This document shows, piece after piece, positions 11,293 to 20,781 of a DNA stretch of 64,000 nucleotides (position 1 is the first letter of the stretch; each line of letters begins with the position of its first letter). Both the position numbers and the translations under genes were made by a program. Where the stretch lies: NCBI RefSeq assembly GCF_001592265.1, contig NZ_BCWP01000007.1, positions 1-64,000 of the forward strand, given 5' to 3'. The notes beneath the pieces were generated by a model that was not told where the DNA came from, searched no databases, and was given only the letters and a program-made list of their open reading frames with translations. The DNA comes from Curvibacter delicatus NBRC 14919 (GTDB lineage: Bacteria; Pseudomonadota; Gammaproteobacteria; Burkholderiales; Burkholderiaceae_C).

Positions 11293-12432
11293 ATGAAAAA
11301 AATCTTGCTTCTCGGCTCCGGTGAACTCGGTAAAGAATTTGTGATCAGCGCAAAACGCCTGGGCTGCCATGTGGTGGCTTGCGACAGCTATGCGGGCGCT
11401 CCAGCCATGCAGGTGGCGGACGAAAGCTGCGTGTTCAGCATGCTTGATGAGGCCGCTTTGCGGGCCGCGATCCATCAGCACCAACCCGATCTGATCGTCC
11501 CTGAAATTGAAGCGATCAGAACGGAGGTTCTGCTGGAAGTCGAGCAAGAGGGGTTTGAGGTCATTCCCAGCGCACGGGCAGCCAACCTCACGATGAACCG
11601 CGACCGGATCAGGGATGTGGCCGTCGGTTTGGGGGTTCGCACGGCCAAATTCAGCTACGCGGAATCAGCGCAGGACTTGTTGACGCAGGCCCAGGCGATT
11701 GGCTTCCCGGTGGTCATCAAGCCCGTCATGAGCTCCTCCGGCAAAGGCCAGAGCGTCGCCAGAAGTGCCTCGGAGATCCAGGCCAGCTGGGACTATGCCT
11801 GCCAAGGCATGCGTGGGGATCGGCAAAAGGTGATCGTTGAAGAGTTCATCCATTTCGAGTTCGAGATCACGCTCCTCACCATCCGGCAGCGCAACGGGAA
11901 AACCCTTTTCTGCGACCCGATCGGTCACGTACAGGAGCGTGGCGACTATCAGTACAGCTGGCAACCGCAAGCCATGAAACTGGACTACCTGAAAGCTGCA
12001 CAGGAGATGGCTGAAAAAGTCACATCGGACCTGGGCGGTGCGGGCTTGTTCGGTGTGGAGTTCTTCGTGACCCGAGACGAAGTGATCTTCAGTGAGCTGA
12101 GCCCGCGCCCGCATGACACGGGCATGGTGACCTTGATCAGCCAGAACCTGAGCGAGTTTGATCTTCACGCACGCGCTGTTCTCGGGCTGCCGATACCGCT
12201 GATCGAATCGACCGAGGGTGCCAGCGCAGTCGTCTTGGCAACGCAGGATGGCACCAACCCGAGCTACTCGGGTGTGGCGGATGCCATGAGCGAGCCAGGT
12301 ATTGACGTGCGGATCTTTGGCAAGCCCAGCACGCGCCCTTATCGTCGCATGGCGGTTGCGCTGGCAAAGGGTAGCAATGCCCTGGCCAGGGCAAGAGCGG
12401 CAGCCCAAAAGATCCGTGTGATATCCGCCTGA
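11293..12432 (+). CDS. purT: Formate-dependent phosphoribosylglycinamide formyltransferase (GAR transformylase 2)
   Basis: 379 residues of ATP-grasp fold. It makes formyl-GAR from GAR, formate and ATP in purine synthesis. The N-terminal ATP-grasp subdomain begins [13 protein letters not shown]. The PEIEAIRTE segment, the P-loop-like [10 protein letters not shown] and the C-terminal [15 protein letters not shown] block are all PurT signatures. I chose the ATG at 11293 since codons further upstream encode no family sequence. E. coli PurT is 392 residues. A second, folate-dependent enzyme (purN) lies at 54.1 kb, so this organism has both routes for the step. Confidence 0.96.
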   Translation: MKKILLLGSGELGKEFVISAKRLGCHVVACDSYAGAPAMQVADESCVFSMLDEAALRAAIHQHQPDLIVPEIEAIRTEVLLEVEQEGFEVIPSARAANLTMNRDRIRDVAVGLGVRTAKFSYAESAQDLLTQAQAIGFPVVIKPVMSSSGKGQSVARSASEIQASWDYACQGMRGDRQKVIVEEFIHFEFEITLLTIRQRNGKTLFCDPIGHVQERGDYQYSWQPQAMKLDYLKAAQEMAEKVTSDLGGAGLFGVEFFVTRDEVIFSELSPRPHDTGMVTLISQNLSEFDLHARAVLGLPIPLIESTEGASAVVLATQDGTNPSYSGVADAMSEPGIDVRIFGKPSTRPYRRMAVALAKGSNALARARAAAQKIRVISA

Positions 12433-12443
12433 CGGCGGATGGA

Positions 12444-12476
12444 AATAAAAACGGGCCGTGAAGGCCCGTTTTTATT
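12444..12476. terminator. Bidirectional terminator after purT, 14-bp stem
   Basis: Perfect arms at 12444-12457 and 12463-12476, with a GTGAA loop. The stem has a GGGCC/GGCCC core and A5/T5 outer ends, so it can stop transcription of purT and of the converging tRNA gene. Confidence 0.88.
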
Positions 12477-12483
12477 GGCTGTC

Positions 12484-12573
<90 letters not shown>

Positions 12574-12594
12574 GGGGTGTCTCGAAAGACCGCT

Positions 12595-12600
12595 ATTGTA
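12595..12600 (-). promoter_or_regulatory. Candidate -10 box for the tRNA-Ser gene
   Basis: TACAAT on the minus strand, 22 bases before the tRNA 5' end, just outside the trpS stop. Any -35 would fall inside the 3' end of trpS and is not convincing, so read-through from trpS is the alternative. Confidence 0.3.
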
Positions 12601-12607
12601 GCAGTGC

Positions 12608-13888
12608 TCAGGCGACGTCGCGCAGCTGGTGCAAGGCCTGGGCCACTTCCTGCTGGCTGATGCCACCAACGGGCGCGAATTGGGCCAGTGCCGCATCGTC
12701 CTGCTGCAAGGCCCGGATGGCCTGGCCGGCGTCCTTGGGGCTGGCGTAAGCAGCACTCTGCAGCAGCAGTTTGCCTTGCGCATCGACCAGCTTGAAGTAG
12801 AACTGGCCGTCGCTTTCACGGTATTGCTTGAAGGACGGCAGGGCTGCCTTGGCGGCTTTGGCTTGCTTCTCGGTGCCTTGCGCGCGCAGGTCACGCAGGC
12901 CGACGGCATGGCGCAGCTTGGCTGTGAAGGGGGTGGCGATGGCGCGCGCCTTGGCCGCACCGGCGAGCAGCAGGTCTTCCAGCCGCTCCGGATGCCGCAT
13001 CAAGGACTCGTAGGTCTCGCGCATCGGTGCGATCTCATGGTCGATGCGTTCGAACAGCACCTGCTTGGCGTCGGCCCAGGCAATGCCGTCGGCATAGGCT
13101 TGGCGCAGGGCGACGGTTTCATCCGGGGTGGCAAAGGCCTGGTAGATCTGGAACAGCGCGGAGCCCTCGGTGTCCTTGGGCTCGCCTGGCGCACGTGAAT
13201 CGGTCTTGATGCCAGCGATCAGTTTCTTCAGCTGCTCACGTGGCGCGAACAGCGGAATGGTGTTGTCGTAGCTCTTGCTCATCTTGCGCCCGTCCAGCCC
13301 GGGCAGCGTGGCCACCGATTCTTCAATGGCGGCTTCCGGCAGCACGAAGTGCTCGCCGTAGCGGTGGTTGAAGCTGGCGGCCATGTCGCGTGCCATCTCG
13401 ATGTGCTGGATCTGGTCGCGCCCGACCGGCACGCGGTGGGCATTGAACATCAGGATGTCGGCCGCCATCAGCACCGGGTACATGAAGAGGCCGGCGGTGA
13501 CGTCGGCGTCCGGGTCGACACCGGCGGCGTTGTTCTTGTCGACCGAGGCTTTGTAGGCGTGGGCGCGGTTGAGCAGGCCCTTGCCGCAGACGCAGGTGAG
13601 GAACCAGGTCAGCTCCGGGATTTCCGGAATGTCGGATTGGCGGTAGAAGGTGACGCGCTCGGGGTCGAGGCCGGCGGCGATCCAGGTGGCGGCGATCTCC
13701 AGCGTGGAGCGCTGGATGCGTGCCGGCTCGTCGATCTTGATCAGGGCGTGGTAGTCGGCCAGGAAATAGAAGCTCTCCACCCCGCTGGCACGGCTGGCGG
13801 CGATGGCGGGCCGGATGGCACCCACGTAGTTGCCCAGATGGGGCGTACCCGAAGTGGTGATGCCGGTCAGAACACGAGTGGAACGCAT
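12608..13888 (-). CDS. trpS: Tryptophanyl-tRNA synthetase with C-terminal extension
   Basis: 426 residues. This is a class I synthetase with the HIGH-type signature TSGTPHLGN (12-20) and KMSKS (202-206). The core enzyme is about 335 residues, as in E. coli (334). Here an extra 85-90 residues follow an Ala/Lys-rich linker (around 338-350). The extension contains SDGQFYFKLVDAQGKLLLQS, which resembles a DUF1508/YegP-like repeat, then a short helical tail. I chose the ATG at 13888, which gives the canonical MRSTRVLTGI; the frame stays open upstream into the M50 gene, but that is antisense-style composition only. The M50 protease stop is 11 bases upstream. Confidence 0.96.
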   Translation of the reverse strand: MRSTRVLTGITTSGTPHLGNYVGAIRPAIAASRASGVESFYFLADYHALIKIDEPARIQRSTLEIAATWIAAGLDPERVTFYRQSDIPEIPELTWFLTCVCGKGLLNRAHAYKASVDKNNAAGVDPDADVTAGLFMYPVLMAADILMFNAHRVPVGRDQIQHIEMARDMAASFNHRYGEHFVLPEAAIEESVATLPGLDGRKMSKSYDNTIPLFAPREQLKKLIAGIKTDSRAPGEPKDTEGSALFQIYQAFATPDETVALRQAYADGIAWADAKQVLFERIDHEIAPMRETYESLMRHPERLEDLLLAGAAKARAIATPFTAKLRHAVGLRDLRAQGTEKQAKAAKAALPSFKQYRESDGQFYFKLVDAQGKLLLQSAAYASPKDAGQAIRALQQDDAALAQFAPVGGISQQEVAQALHQLRDVA

Positions 13889-13899
13889 GGCGGGAAGTC

Positions 13900-14568
13900 T
13901 CAACGAATCAGGAAAGAGAGGGGGGTGAGCAGGATGTCGAGCAGGCCGTAGGTCAAGGCCATGATGGGCTGCATCCACAGCGTGCTGACCACGCCCAGAA
14001 TCACCAGCGCCATGACGACAAAAAAGCCCCAGGGCTCGATGCGCGCCAGCAGGGCGGCATAACGCCAGGGCAGCAGGCCGATCAGGATGCGGCCGCCATC
14101 CAGCGGCGGCAGCGGGAACAGGTTGAAGGCGAACATCACCACGTTGACCAGCACACCGGCCTTGCACATCTCAAGGAAGAAGCGCTCGTTCACGTCCAGA
14201 CCGAGCAGCACGTACATCAGCACCGCCCACAGCAGCGCCTGCAGCAGGTTGGCGCCCGGGCCGGCCAGCGCCACCCAGACCATGTCGCGTTTGGGGTGGC
14301 GCAGGCGGTCGAAACGCACCGGCACCGGCCGTGCGTAGCCGAACAGGAAAGCCCCTGAGGTCGCGAAGTACAGCAGCAGCGGCATCAGGATGGTGCCGAC
14401 CGGATCGATGTGCTTGACCGGATTGAGGGTGATGCGGCCCATCATGGCGGCCGTGTTGTCGCCGAAATGGCGTGCAGCGTAGCCATGGGCCGCCTCGTGC
14501 ACGGTAATGGCAAACAACACCGGCAGGGCGTAGATGAGAACGGTTTGAATCAGATGGGCAATATCCAC
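13900..14568 (-). CDS. Site-2 protease family membrane metallopeptidase (M50)
   Basis: 222 residues, about five transmembrane segments. The zinc motif HEAAH (24-28) lies in the first membrane region, and the second ligand motif PLPPLDGGRIL lies in a later helix; both are diagnostic of the M50/S2P family. It belongs to the short subgroup without a PDZ domain (YwhC-like), which cleaves membrane-embedded substrates of mostly unknown identity. The start is a GTG. It sits between yciO and trpS on the same strand with short gaps, a conserved arrangement in related bacteria as far as I recall. Confidence 0.92.
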   Translation of the reverse strand: MDIAHLIQTVLIYALPVLFAITVHEAAHGYAARHFGDNTAAMMGRITLNPVKHIDPVGTILMPLLLYFATSGAFLFGYARPVPVRFDRLRHPKRDMVWVALAGPGANLLQALLWAVLMYVLLGLDVNERFFLEMCKAGVLVNVVMFAFNLFPLPPLDGGRILIGLLPWRYAALLARIEPWGFFVVMALVILGVVSTLWMQPIMALTYGLLDILLTPLSFLIR

Positions 14569-14610
14569 GGGTGCAATTGTCTCAGAGTGAGGAAGGGGCG
14601 CTGCAGGACG

Positions 14611-15234
14611 TCACAGGCCCAGGGTGGCCAGGTCACCCCGGCCCTGGCGCAGCACCAGCGGCTCTCCGCTGGTGAGGTCGACCACGGTGGTGGGTTCATG
14701 CGCGCAGGCACCGGCGTCGATGACCGCGGCAATCTGGTGTTCGTAGCGCTCCCGGATCTCGGACGCGTCATTGATCGGATCAGATTCGCCGGCCGCGATC
14801 AAGGTGGTCGCCAGCAAAGGCTCGCTGTGCAGTGCCAGCAGCGCGTGCAACACCGGATGGTCCGGCACGCGCAGGCCGATGGTCTTGCGTGAGGGATGGC
14901 TCAGGCGCCTGGGCACTTCCTTGGTGGCCTCCAGGATGAAGGTGTACGGGCCCGGTGTGGCGGCCTTGAGCAGGCGGTACTGCCGGTTGTCGACACGCGC
15001 GTAATTGGCCAGCTCGCTGAGGTCGCGGCACAGCAGCGTCAGGTGGTGCTTGTCATCCACGCCGCGGATGCTGCGCAGCCGGTCGGACGCAGCCTTGTCG
15101 TCGAGGTGGCAGACCAGCGCATAACTCGAGTCGGTCGGCACGGCCAGCACGCCACCTTTCTCCAGCAAGGCGGCCGCCTGCTTGAGCAGGCGCAACTGCG
15201 GGTTGTCGGGGTGAACTTCGAAATACTGTGCCAT
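14611..15234 (-). CDS. yciO: YciO family protein (YrdC/Sua5 domain)
   Basis: 207 residues of the YrdC/Sua5 fold that binds ATP and threonine and makes threonylcarbamoyl-AMP in tRNA t6A synthesis. The YciO branch is paralogous, and its role is less certain than that of TsaC. Matching segments are the nucleotide-binding AVPTDSSYALVC, the KxR-type RSIRGVDDKHHLTLL, TIGLRVPDHPV and the C-terminal STVVDLT-like TTVVDLTSGEPLVLRQGRG. Its ATG overlaps the upstream transporter's stop (TGATG). The neighbouring PHP gene matches the E. coli trpH-yciO pair. Confidence 0.9.
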   Translation of the reverse strand: MAQYFEVHPDNPQLRLLKQAAALLEKGGVLAVPTDSSYALVCHLDDKAASDRLRSIRGVDDKHHLTLLCRDLSELANYARVDNRQYRLLKAATPGPYTFILEATKEVPRRLSHPSRKTIGLRVPDHPVLHALLALHSEPLLATTLIAAGESDPINDASEIRERYEHQIAAVIDAGACAHEPTTVVDLTSGEPLVLRQGRGDLATLGL

Positions 15235-16121
15235 CAGACCTCCATCGGCTCCAACTGCAGGCGGCTCTCACGCACGGCCAGCCAGGCGCTGCCGGCCCCA
15301 CAGAAGGCAATCATGGCCATGCCCAGCAGGGCCCAGCCGTCGGGAACATGAGAGAAGACCAGCCAGCCGCCCAGCATAGCAAAGGCGATCTGGGCGTACA
15401 GCAGGGGCGTCAGTGTGGCGGCCGCGGTGCGGCGGTAGGCCAGGATCAGCAGGAAGTGGCCCGCCGCACCCATGGCGCCCATCAGCAGCAAGCCGGCCCA
15501 TTGGCCCCCTGTTGCCGGCAGGACCCAGGCAAAGGGCAGCGCCAGCGACGCCAGCAACGCACCGACCCAGCCGGTATAGAAGTGCATGGTCACGGCGTCT
15601 TCGGTCTTCACCAGCCGGCTGGTCAGGATCTGGAAGGCCGAGTAGGCCGCGACTTGTACCAGTGACAGCAGCATGGGCCAGCCGAACAGCGTACTGCCGG
15701 GCCGGATGATGATCAGCGTGCCGACAAAACCGCCCGCCACCAGTGCCCAGCGCAGCGGCGAGACCTTTTCGCCCAGCGTGGTGGCAGCCAGCAGGGTGAC
15801 CACCAGCGGGGTGATCATGGCGATGGCGGTGAATTCGCCCACCGGCATGTACTTGAGGCAGAGGAACGTGAACAGGCTGGTGACGAACAGCAGCACGCCG
15901 CGCAGGCATTGCAGGAAAAGGCGCTGGGTCCGCAGCAGGCTGCGGCCGCGTTGCGGCAGCATCACGACGGTGGTGGCCACGGCCTGGAAAATGTAGCGGA
16001 ACCACAGCGCCAGCAGCAAGGGCACGCTGAGCGTGATGTACTTGGTGGTGGTATCCAGTGTGGCGAAGCAGGCCAGTGCAGAAAGCGCCAGCAACATGCC
16101 GGCCAGGTTGTGTCTCGGCAT
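15234..16121 (-). CDS. DMT superfamily transporter (EamA domain)
   Basis: 295 residues with about ten hydrophobic helices in two EamA repeats, a usual length for the drug/metabolite transporter family. Substrates of such proteins (amino acids, metabolites, purines) cannot be read from sequence. It sits between the PHP phosphoesterase and yciO and is translationally coupled to yciO. Two more EamA transporters occur in this window (36462 and 38868), none close enough in sequence to suggest recent duplication by eye. Confidence 0.9.
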   Translation of the reverse strand: MPRHNLAGMLLALSALACFATLDTTTKYITLSVPLLLALWFRYIFQAVATTVVMLPQRGRSLLRTQRLFLQCLRGVLLFVTSLFTFLCLKYMPVGEFTAIAMITPLVVTLLAATTLGEKVSPLRWALVAGGFVGTLIIIRPGSTLFGWPMLLSLVQVAAYSAFQILTSRLVKTEDAVTMHFYTGWVGALLASLALPFAWVLPATGGQWAGLLLMGAMGAAGHFLLILAYRRTAAATLTPLLYAQIAFAMLGGWLVFSHVPDGWALLGMAMIAFCGAGSAWLAVRESRLQLEPMEV

Positions 16122-16203
16122 CAGATGGGTCCCACGGGTGTCTGCTGCTGATCGCTGCGGCCCGGAGCGGCCGCGGTGGCCTTGGGGGCTGCCCGGTGCC
16201 GGC

Positions 16204-17058
16204 TCACTGGATCCGTCCTGCCAGCAACTCCCACACCGGCGTCAACCCGCCGGGCAGGTAGGGCAGGGCACCCAGGTCGGTGCGCGATTCGTCGGGGCTG
16301 TGGAAGTCGCTGCCACGCGAGGCCGCCAGGCCGAACTCGCGCGCCATGTCGGCGTATTTGACGTACTCGGCAGCGGTGTGGCTGCCAGTCACCACTTCCA
16401 CAGCCTGGCCGCCGTGTGCCTTGAACTCGCTGAACAGCGCGTATTCCTCGTTGGCGCTGAAGCTGTAGCGCGCCGGGTGGGCAATCACCGCCACGCCGCC
16501 GGCATCAACGATCCAGCCCACGGCATCGCGCAGTGTGGCCCAGCGGTGCGGCACGAAGCCGGGCTTGCCCTCGGTCAGGTATTTGCGGAAAACCTCATTG
16601 GTGTCACGGCAGATGCCGGCCTCCACCAGAAAGCGGGCAAAGTGGGTACGCGAGACCAGTTCAGGGTTGCCGGCGTGCTGGAGGGCGCCCTCGTAGGCGC
16701 CGCGGATGCCGACTGCGGCCAGGCTGTCCGACATGGCCATGGCGCGCTGGCCACGCCCACCACGCGTCTGGTACAGGCCCTGCTGCATGCGCGTGTCATC
16801 GGGGTCGAAGCCCAGACCGACGATGTGCACTGTCTGACCTGCGAAGGTGATGGAAATCTCGGCGCCGGTGAGGTATTTCATCCCCTGTGCACGGGCTGCG
16901 GCTGCAGCGCGGTGCTGGCCACCGATCTCGTCGTGGTCGGTCAGTGCCCACAGCTCGACGCCATTGTTGGCGGCCCGTGCGGCCAATTCTTCCGGCGTGA
17001 GGGTGCCGTCGGAGACGACGGAGTGGCAGTGCAGATCGGCGTTGAGGATGGATGTCAC
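16204..17058 (-). CDS. PHP domain phosphoesterase (RNase AM/TrpH-like)
   Basis: 284 residues. PHP-domain metal ligands are visible: the N-terminal ADLHCHS motif (H10, H12), TDHDEIGG and GAEIS in the first half, then AHPARYS and GSDFHSPDE towards the end. E. coli TrpH/YciV (RNase AM) is a 5'-3' exonuclease acting on short RNAs and 3',5'-bisphosphates, and this is a close family match in length and motifs. The start is GTG at 17058. It is divergent from the DUF599 gene with only 39 bases between, so the two promoters must be packed tightly. Confidence 0.9.
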   Translation of the reverse strand: MTSILNADLHCHSVVSDGTLTPEELAARAANNGVELWALTDHDEIGGQHRAAAAARAQGMKYLTGAEISITFAGQTVHIVGLGFDPDDTRMQQGLYQTRGGRGQRAMAMSDSLAAVGIRGAYEGALQHAGNPELVSRTHFARFLVEAGICRDTNEVFRKYLTEGKPGFVPHRWATLRDAVGWIVDAGGVAVIAHPARYSFSANEEYALFSEFKAHGGQAVEVVTGSHTAAEYVKYADMAREFGLAASRGSDFHSPDESRTDLGALPYLPGGLTPVWELLAGRIQ

Positions 17059-17085
17059 GTCTTCATTTTAGGCTTTGCGTGCTGG

Positions 17086-17091
17086 CACAAT
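17086..17091 (+). promoter_or_regulatory. Candidate -10 box very close to the DUF599 start
   Basis: CACAAT ends six bases before the ATG at 17098, repeating the geometry seen at serS. The -35 would overlap the 5' end of the divergent PHP gene. No Shine-Dalgarno lies between. Confidence 0.25.
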
Positions 17092-17097
17092 GCCCCC

Positions 17098-17778
17098 ATG
17101 GTTGATTTCATCTCGACGCATGTCTATGACCTTGCCGGCTTTGCCCTGAGTGTGGCGGCTGTGGCGGCGTACCAAATGTATTTGCGCTGGCGTAACCGGC
17201 GCGACCCGGCTTCCAGCGCCTTGTATGGCATGAACGCCGCCCGTGCCGCCTGGGTCGAAGGCGTGATGCGCGACGGTCGCGACATCCTGGCGGTGCAGAC
17301 CCTGCGCAATTCCACCATGACATCGAGCTTCATGGCTTCCACGGCCATTCTGCTGATCATTGGTGTGCTGACCCTGAGTGCCCAGGGCGACAAGCTGATC
17401 GGGACCTGGCACGCACTCAACGTTCTGGGGACCAACAGTTCGGAAATGTGGCTGTTCAAGCTGCTCATCCTGCTGTTTGACCTGTTGTTCGCCTTCTTCG
17501 CTTTTTGCCTGTCGATGCGGCTGTACCACCACATCGGCTACCAGATCAATGTGCAGAAGGATCTGGCGCTCGACTGCACACGGCCGGCGCATGTGGGGGC
17601 GGAGCTCAATCGCGCAGCCATCTTCTACCGTGTCGGCATGCGGGCCTATTACTTCACGGTGCCGCTGCTGTTCTGGCTGTTTGGCCCCTTGTGGATCGTC
17701 GGCGCCACCTTTTTGCTGGTGTTTTTCCTCTACCACCTCGATCGCGCGCCACGCCGTGATTCGGATCTGCTGGGTTGA
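17098..17778 (+). CDS. DUF599 family membrane protein
   Basis: 226 residues with about four transmembrane segments (near 10-30, 75-95, 118-140, 182-210). A conserved charged loop lies between the first two, including the SALYGMNAARAAWVEGVM stretch diagnostic of DUF599. Function unknown; the family is annotated only as integral membrane proteins. It is followed after 58 bases by the diguanylate cyclase on the same strand and may be co-transcribed with it. Confidence 0.85.
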   Translation: MVDFISTHVYDLAGFALSVAAVAAYQMYLRWRNRRDPASSALYGMNAARAAWVEGVMRDGRDILAVQTLRNSTMTSSFMASTAILLIIGVLTLSAQGDKLIGTWHALNVLGTNSSEMWLFKLLILLFDLLFAFFAFCLSMRLYHHIGYQINVQKDLALDCTRPAHVGAELNRAAIFYRVGMRAYYFTVPLLFWLFGPLWIVGATFLLVFFLYHLDRAPRRDSDLLG

Positions 17779-17836
17779 GGATGACTTTCCGGCAAACAGT
17801 GATTTTTCCGAAACGGTGGTTTGAGGTGGTGGTTGC

Positions 17837-18976
17837 ATGATGGGGTTGGACCTGCGCTCCATCATCCTCCTGAGCGGCATCATGGGCTTGCTGCTGGCCG
17901 TGGTGTTTCTGTTCCTGCGCCTGAGTTATCCCCGATCCATCCAGGGGCTGGGCTGGTGGGCGGTCGCTCCGGTGGCCAGCTTCGTGTCGACGCTGCTGTT
18001 TGCCGCGCGCGGCCAGATTCCTGATCTGGTGTCTGTTGTTGCTGCCAATGGCCTGTTGCTGACCGGCATTGCCATGTTCTATTTCGGGGCTCGGCATTTT
18101 TTCGGTCTGGCCCCGGCTTACCTGTCGCGCATCGGGCTGATCCTGGCGGCCCTGCCCCTTCTGACCTGGTACACCCTCGTCGAGCCCAGCTTCACCGCTC
18201 GCATCCTGATTGTTTCCCTGCTCTGGGCCTATATCCAGATGACGCTGGCCGTGCTGATCTGGCGTCATGGGCCGGAGGTGTTTTCGACCCGATTTACCGC
18301 AGTGGTGCTGCTGATCCATACCTGCACCCTGGTGTTGCGCTTCCTGTCGGCCTGGCTGCCATTGCCGAACGAACACCTGCTCGATCCGACACGCGTGCAG
18401 ACGCTGTACGTCGTGATGAATGCCTTGCTCACCGTTGCGCTGGGGGTCGGTCTCATCCTTATGGCCAGCGATCGGCTGCGCGTGCTGCTGGAGCACTCTG
18501 CGTCTCACGACTCCCTGACCAATGCGCTGGTGCGCCGGACGTTGATCGGCGCGTGTGAGCAGGAGCTGGAGCGTTGCCGCCGCCATGGACGCAGCATGGC
18601 CCTGCTGATGCTGGACATTGACCACTTCAAAGCCATCAACGACATGCACGGCCACCAGATGGGCGATCGTGTGCTGGTCGATTTTGTGAACCGCTTGACA
18701 CCTCTGTTGCGACGTCCGGACCAGTTGGGCCGTTTCGGCGGCGAGGAGTTCGTCGTGTTGTTGCCGGAGACCACGCAGGAACAGGCATTGCTGGTGGCCG
18801 AACGTATCCGTGCGGCGGTCGCGCAGCCGACGACCGGGCTGCCGCCCATCACGGCCAGTATTGGCGTGACGACCAACCGACCGGATGATGCCCAGATCGA
18901 TGTGCTGCTGGCGCGTGCCGACACGGCCCTGTACAAGGCCAAGGCCGAAGGCCGTAACCGCATTGCGGTGGTTTGA
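17837..18976 (+). CDS. Membrane-bound diguanylate cyclase (GGDEF)
   Basis: 379 residues. Six or so transmembrane helices fill about 5-210, followed by a GGDEF domain. The active-site loop is GGEEF (301-305), a functional variant, preceded by an I-site RRPD (292-295) at the right distance for product inhibition. The metal-binding DIDHFKAIND segment (260-269) is intact. It should make cyclic di-GMP in response to a signal sensed by its membrane part. A Shine-Dalgarno GAGGTGG precedes the ATG. A chemoreceptor follows, suggesting a motility/surface-attachment theme. Confidence 0.94.
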   Translation: MMGLDLRSIILLSGIMGLLLAVVFLFLRLSYPRSIQGLGWWAVAPVASFVSTLLFAARGQIPDLVSVVAANGLLLTGIAMFYFGARHFFGLAPAYLSRIGLILAALPLLTWYTLVEPSFTARILIVSLLWAYIQMTLAVLIWRHGPEVFSTRFTAVVLLIHTCTLVLRFLSAWLPLPNEHLLDPTRVQTLYVVMNALLTVALGVGLILMASDRLRVLLEHSASHDSLTNALVRRTLIGACEQELERCRRHGRSMALLMLDIDHFKAINDMHGHQMGDRVLVDFVNRLTPLLRRPDQLGRFGGEEFVVLLPETTQEQALLVAERIRAAVAQPTTGLPPITASIGVTTNRPDDAQIDVLLARADTALYKAKAEGRNRIAVV

Positions 18977-19021
18977 CAGGGGCGCCACAGGCGCGCCGGA
19001 AGTCCGCCGCCGTTGGCAGAC

Positions 19022-19048
19022 AGCCGGTAGACATTCGGCTCTTTTTTT
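19022..19048 (+). terminator. Weak terminator after the diguanylate cyclase
   Basis: A short AGCCG/CGGCT stem (19022-19026 and 19036-19040) with a 9-base loop is followed by seven T residues. The following 110 bases are unusually A/T-rich for this genome and probably hold the chemoreceptor promoter; a TTGACC followed 18 bases on by GCATAA is the best pair I see. Confidence 0.45.
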
Positions 19049-19158
19049 GAGCGAAAATGATCAATATAAAAAATATAAACAAATTCAGGGATTTCCTGTC
19101 ACGTGCTTGACCTCTGTTTTGGGAGGCTGGGCATAAGCTGACCTCAAAGGAGTCAGAA

Positions 19159-20766
19159 ATGAAATTCAATAACCTGCGCGTGTCCTACAAACTCTGGAGC
19201 GTCATTCTGGGACTGTTGTTGCTGATGTTCACCGTTGCAACATGGACACAAGTACGGACCCGGCAGACGACAGACGAGGCCGAACGGCTGGTGCAGAAGT
19301 ATGAGGACTCGATCACCAATGCGGTGACCTGGCGCGGGTTGGCCGAACTGGCGGTGTCCATGTCCATGGCCAGCCTGATTACGACCGACGAAGAGCTGCA
19401 GAAGGATTTCGACACCCGGGTGGCCGCACTGACGGCCCGCATCACGCCCGTGCAGGAGCGTATCAACAAAGGTGCCACCACGGCGGCCGACAAGGAGGCC
19501 CTGGCGGTTGTGGCGGGCACACGCGTCAAAGTCCGCGGTGTGAGCGAGAAGGTGGCCGAGCTGAAGACGTCCGGTCATCCGGCCGCGCGCCAGGAGTTTC
19601 ACGACAAGCAGTTCCGCCCTCTGGTGGTGGAGTACCTGGGGGCCATCGACAAATACGTCGCGTTGCAGGAGAAGCAGCGTGACGAGGCCCGGCAGGCGGC
19701 ATTGCAGACCCGCAACGATGTCCAGCTGGTGGCGGTCATCAGTGCCGTGCTGGTGTTTGCCTTGAGCATCGTTCTGTCCCTCATGCTGGTGCGCTCCATC
19801 ACACGCCCGCTGGAACGGGCCGTGTCTGTTGCCGAGGCCATCACCGCCGGAGACCTGACGCAGCAGATCCGGGATGACCGCCAAGATGAGTTTGGCGTGC
19901 TGACACGCAGCCTGTCCGAGATGGCAAGCAAGCTGCGCAGCCTGGTCTCGGAAGTGCGCAGCGGTGTGGAATCCGTTTCCACCGCCTCCAGCGAAATTGC
20001 CAACGGCAACCATGACCTGTCGGTCCGTACCGAGCAGACCGCCTCCAATCTGCAGCAGACGGCGTCCAGCATGGAAGAGCTGACGAGCACCGTGAACCAG
20101 TCGGCGGACACGGCGCGTCAGGCCAACCAGTTGGCCACCACGGCGGCGCAGGTCGCCAGCCGCGGCGGTGAAGTGGTCGGTCAGGTCGTGAACAGCATGC
20201 AGCACATCACCGACTCGTCGCGCAAGATCGCCGACATCATCGGCACGATCGATGGCATTGCCTTCCAGACCAACATCCTGGCGCTCAATGCTGCCGTGGA
20301 GGCCGCCCGCGCCGGCGAGCAGGGCCGGGGGTTTGCCGTCGTGGCCTCAGAAGTGCGCAGTCTGGCCCAGCGTTCGGCTGAGGCCGCCAAGGAAATCAAG
20401 GAACTCATCAGCCTGTCGGTGGAGACGGTCGAGTCCGGTTCCAAGCAGGTGGAGCAGGCCGGGCAGACCATGAGCGAAATTGTCAGCAGCGTGCAGCGGG
20501 TCACGGACCTGATCGGTGAGATCACGGTGTCTTCTGCCGAGCAGCGTGACGGCATCGCCCTGGTGAACGATGCGGTGGCCAATCTGGACCAAATGACCCA
20601 ACAGAACGCGGCACTGGTGGAGGAGTCGGCGGCGGCGGCCTCTGCCCTGCGTGATCAGGCGCAGCGCCTGGCCGAGGTGGTGTCTGTCTTTAATGTGGGC
20701 GAGCCTGGCGCCATGCCGGCGCTGGCGTCTGCCGCCCACGGGGACCTGCCGCGACTGACATCGTGA
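19159..20766 (+). CDS. Methyl-accepting chemotaxis protein
   Basis: 535 residues. The first transmembrane helix is about 11-30. A four-helix-bundle type periplasmic sensor (about 31-190) follows, then a second helix (about 190-213), a HAMP domain ([22 protein letters not shown]) and a long methylation/signalling coiled coil. The highly conserved hairpin tip [20 protein letters not shown] is complete, so it should couple to CheA/CheW. The ligand is unknown. A strong Shine-Dalgarno (AAGGAG) sets the start. No CheR-binding pentapeptide is evident at the C-terminus. It is a stand-alone gene; no che genes are in the window. Confidence 0.95.
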   Translation: MKFNNLRVSYKLWSVILGLLLLMFTVATWTQVRTRQTTDEAERLVQKYEDSITNAVTWRGLAELAVSMSMASLITTDEELQKDFDTRVAALTARITPVQERINKGATTAADKEALAVVAGTRVKVRGVSEKVAELKTSGHPAARQEFHDKQFRPLVVEYLGAIDKYVALQEKQRDEARQAALQTRNDVQLVAVISAVLVFALSIVLSLMLVRSITRPLERAVSVAEAITAGDLTQQIRDDRQDEFGVLTRSLSEMASKLRSLVSEVRSGVESVSTASSEIANGNHDLSVRTEQTASNLQQTASSMEELTSTVNQSADTARQANQLATTAAQVASRGGEVVGQVVNSMQHITDSSRKIADIIGTIDGIAFQTNILALNAAVEAARAGEQGRGFAVVASEVRSLAQRSAEAAKEIKELISLSVETVESGSKQVEQAGQTMSEIVSSVQRVTDLIGEITVSSAEQRDGIALVNDAVANLDQMTQQNAALVEESAAAASALRDQAQRLAEVVSVFNVGEPGAMPALASAAHGDLPRLTS

Positions 20767-20781
20767 CAAAGGACGCGGCGT

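Noticed and set aside
13889-14167. Possible longer N-terminus for TrpS
   Set aside because: The frame is open upstream, but the translation there is antisense-like filler overlapping the M50 protease gene, and the canonical TrpS start is at 13888.
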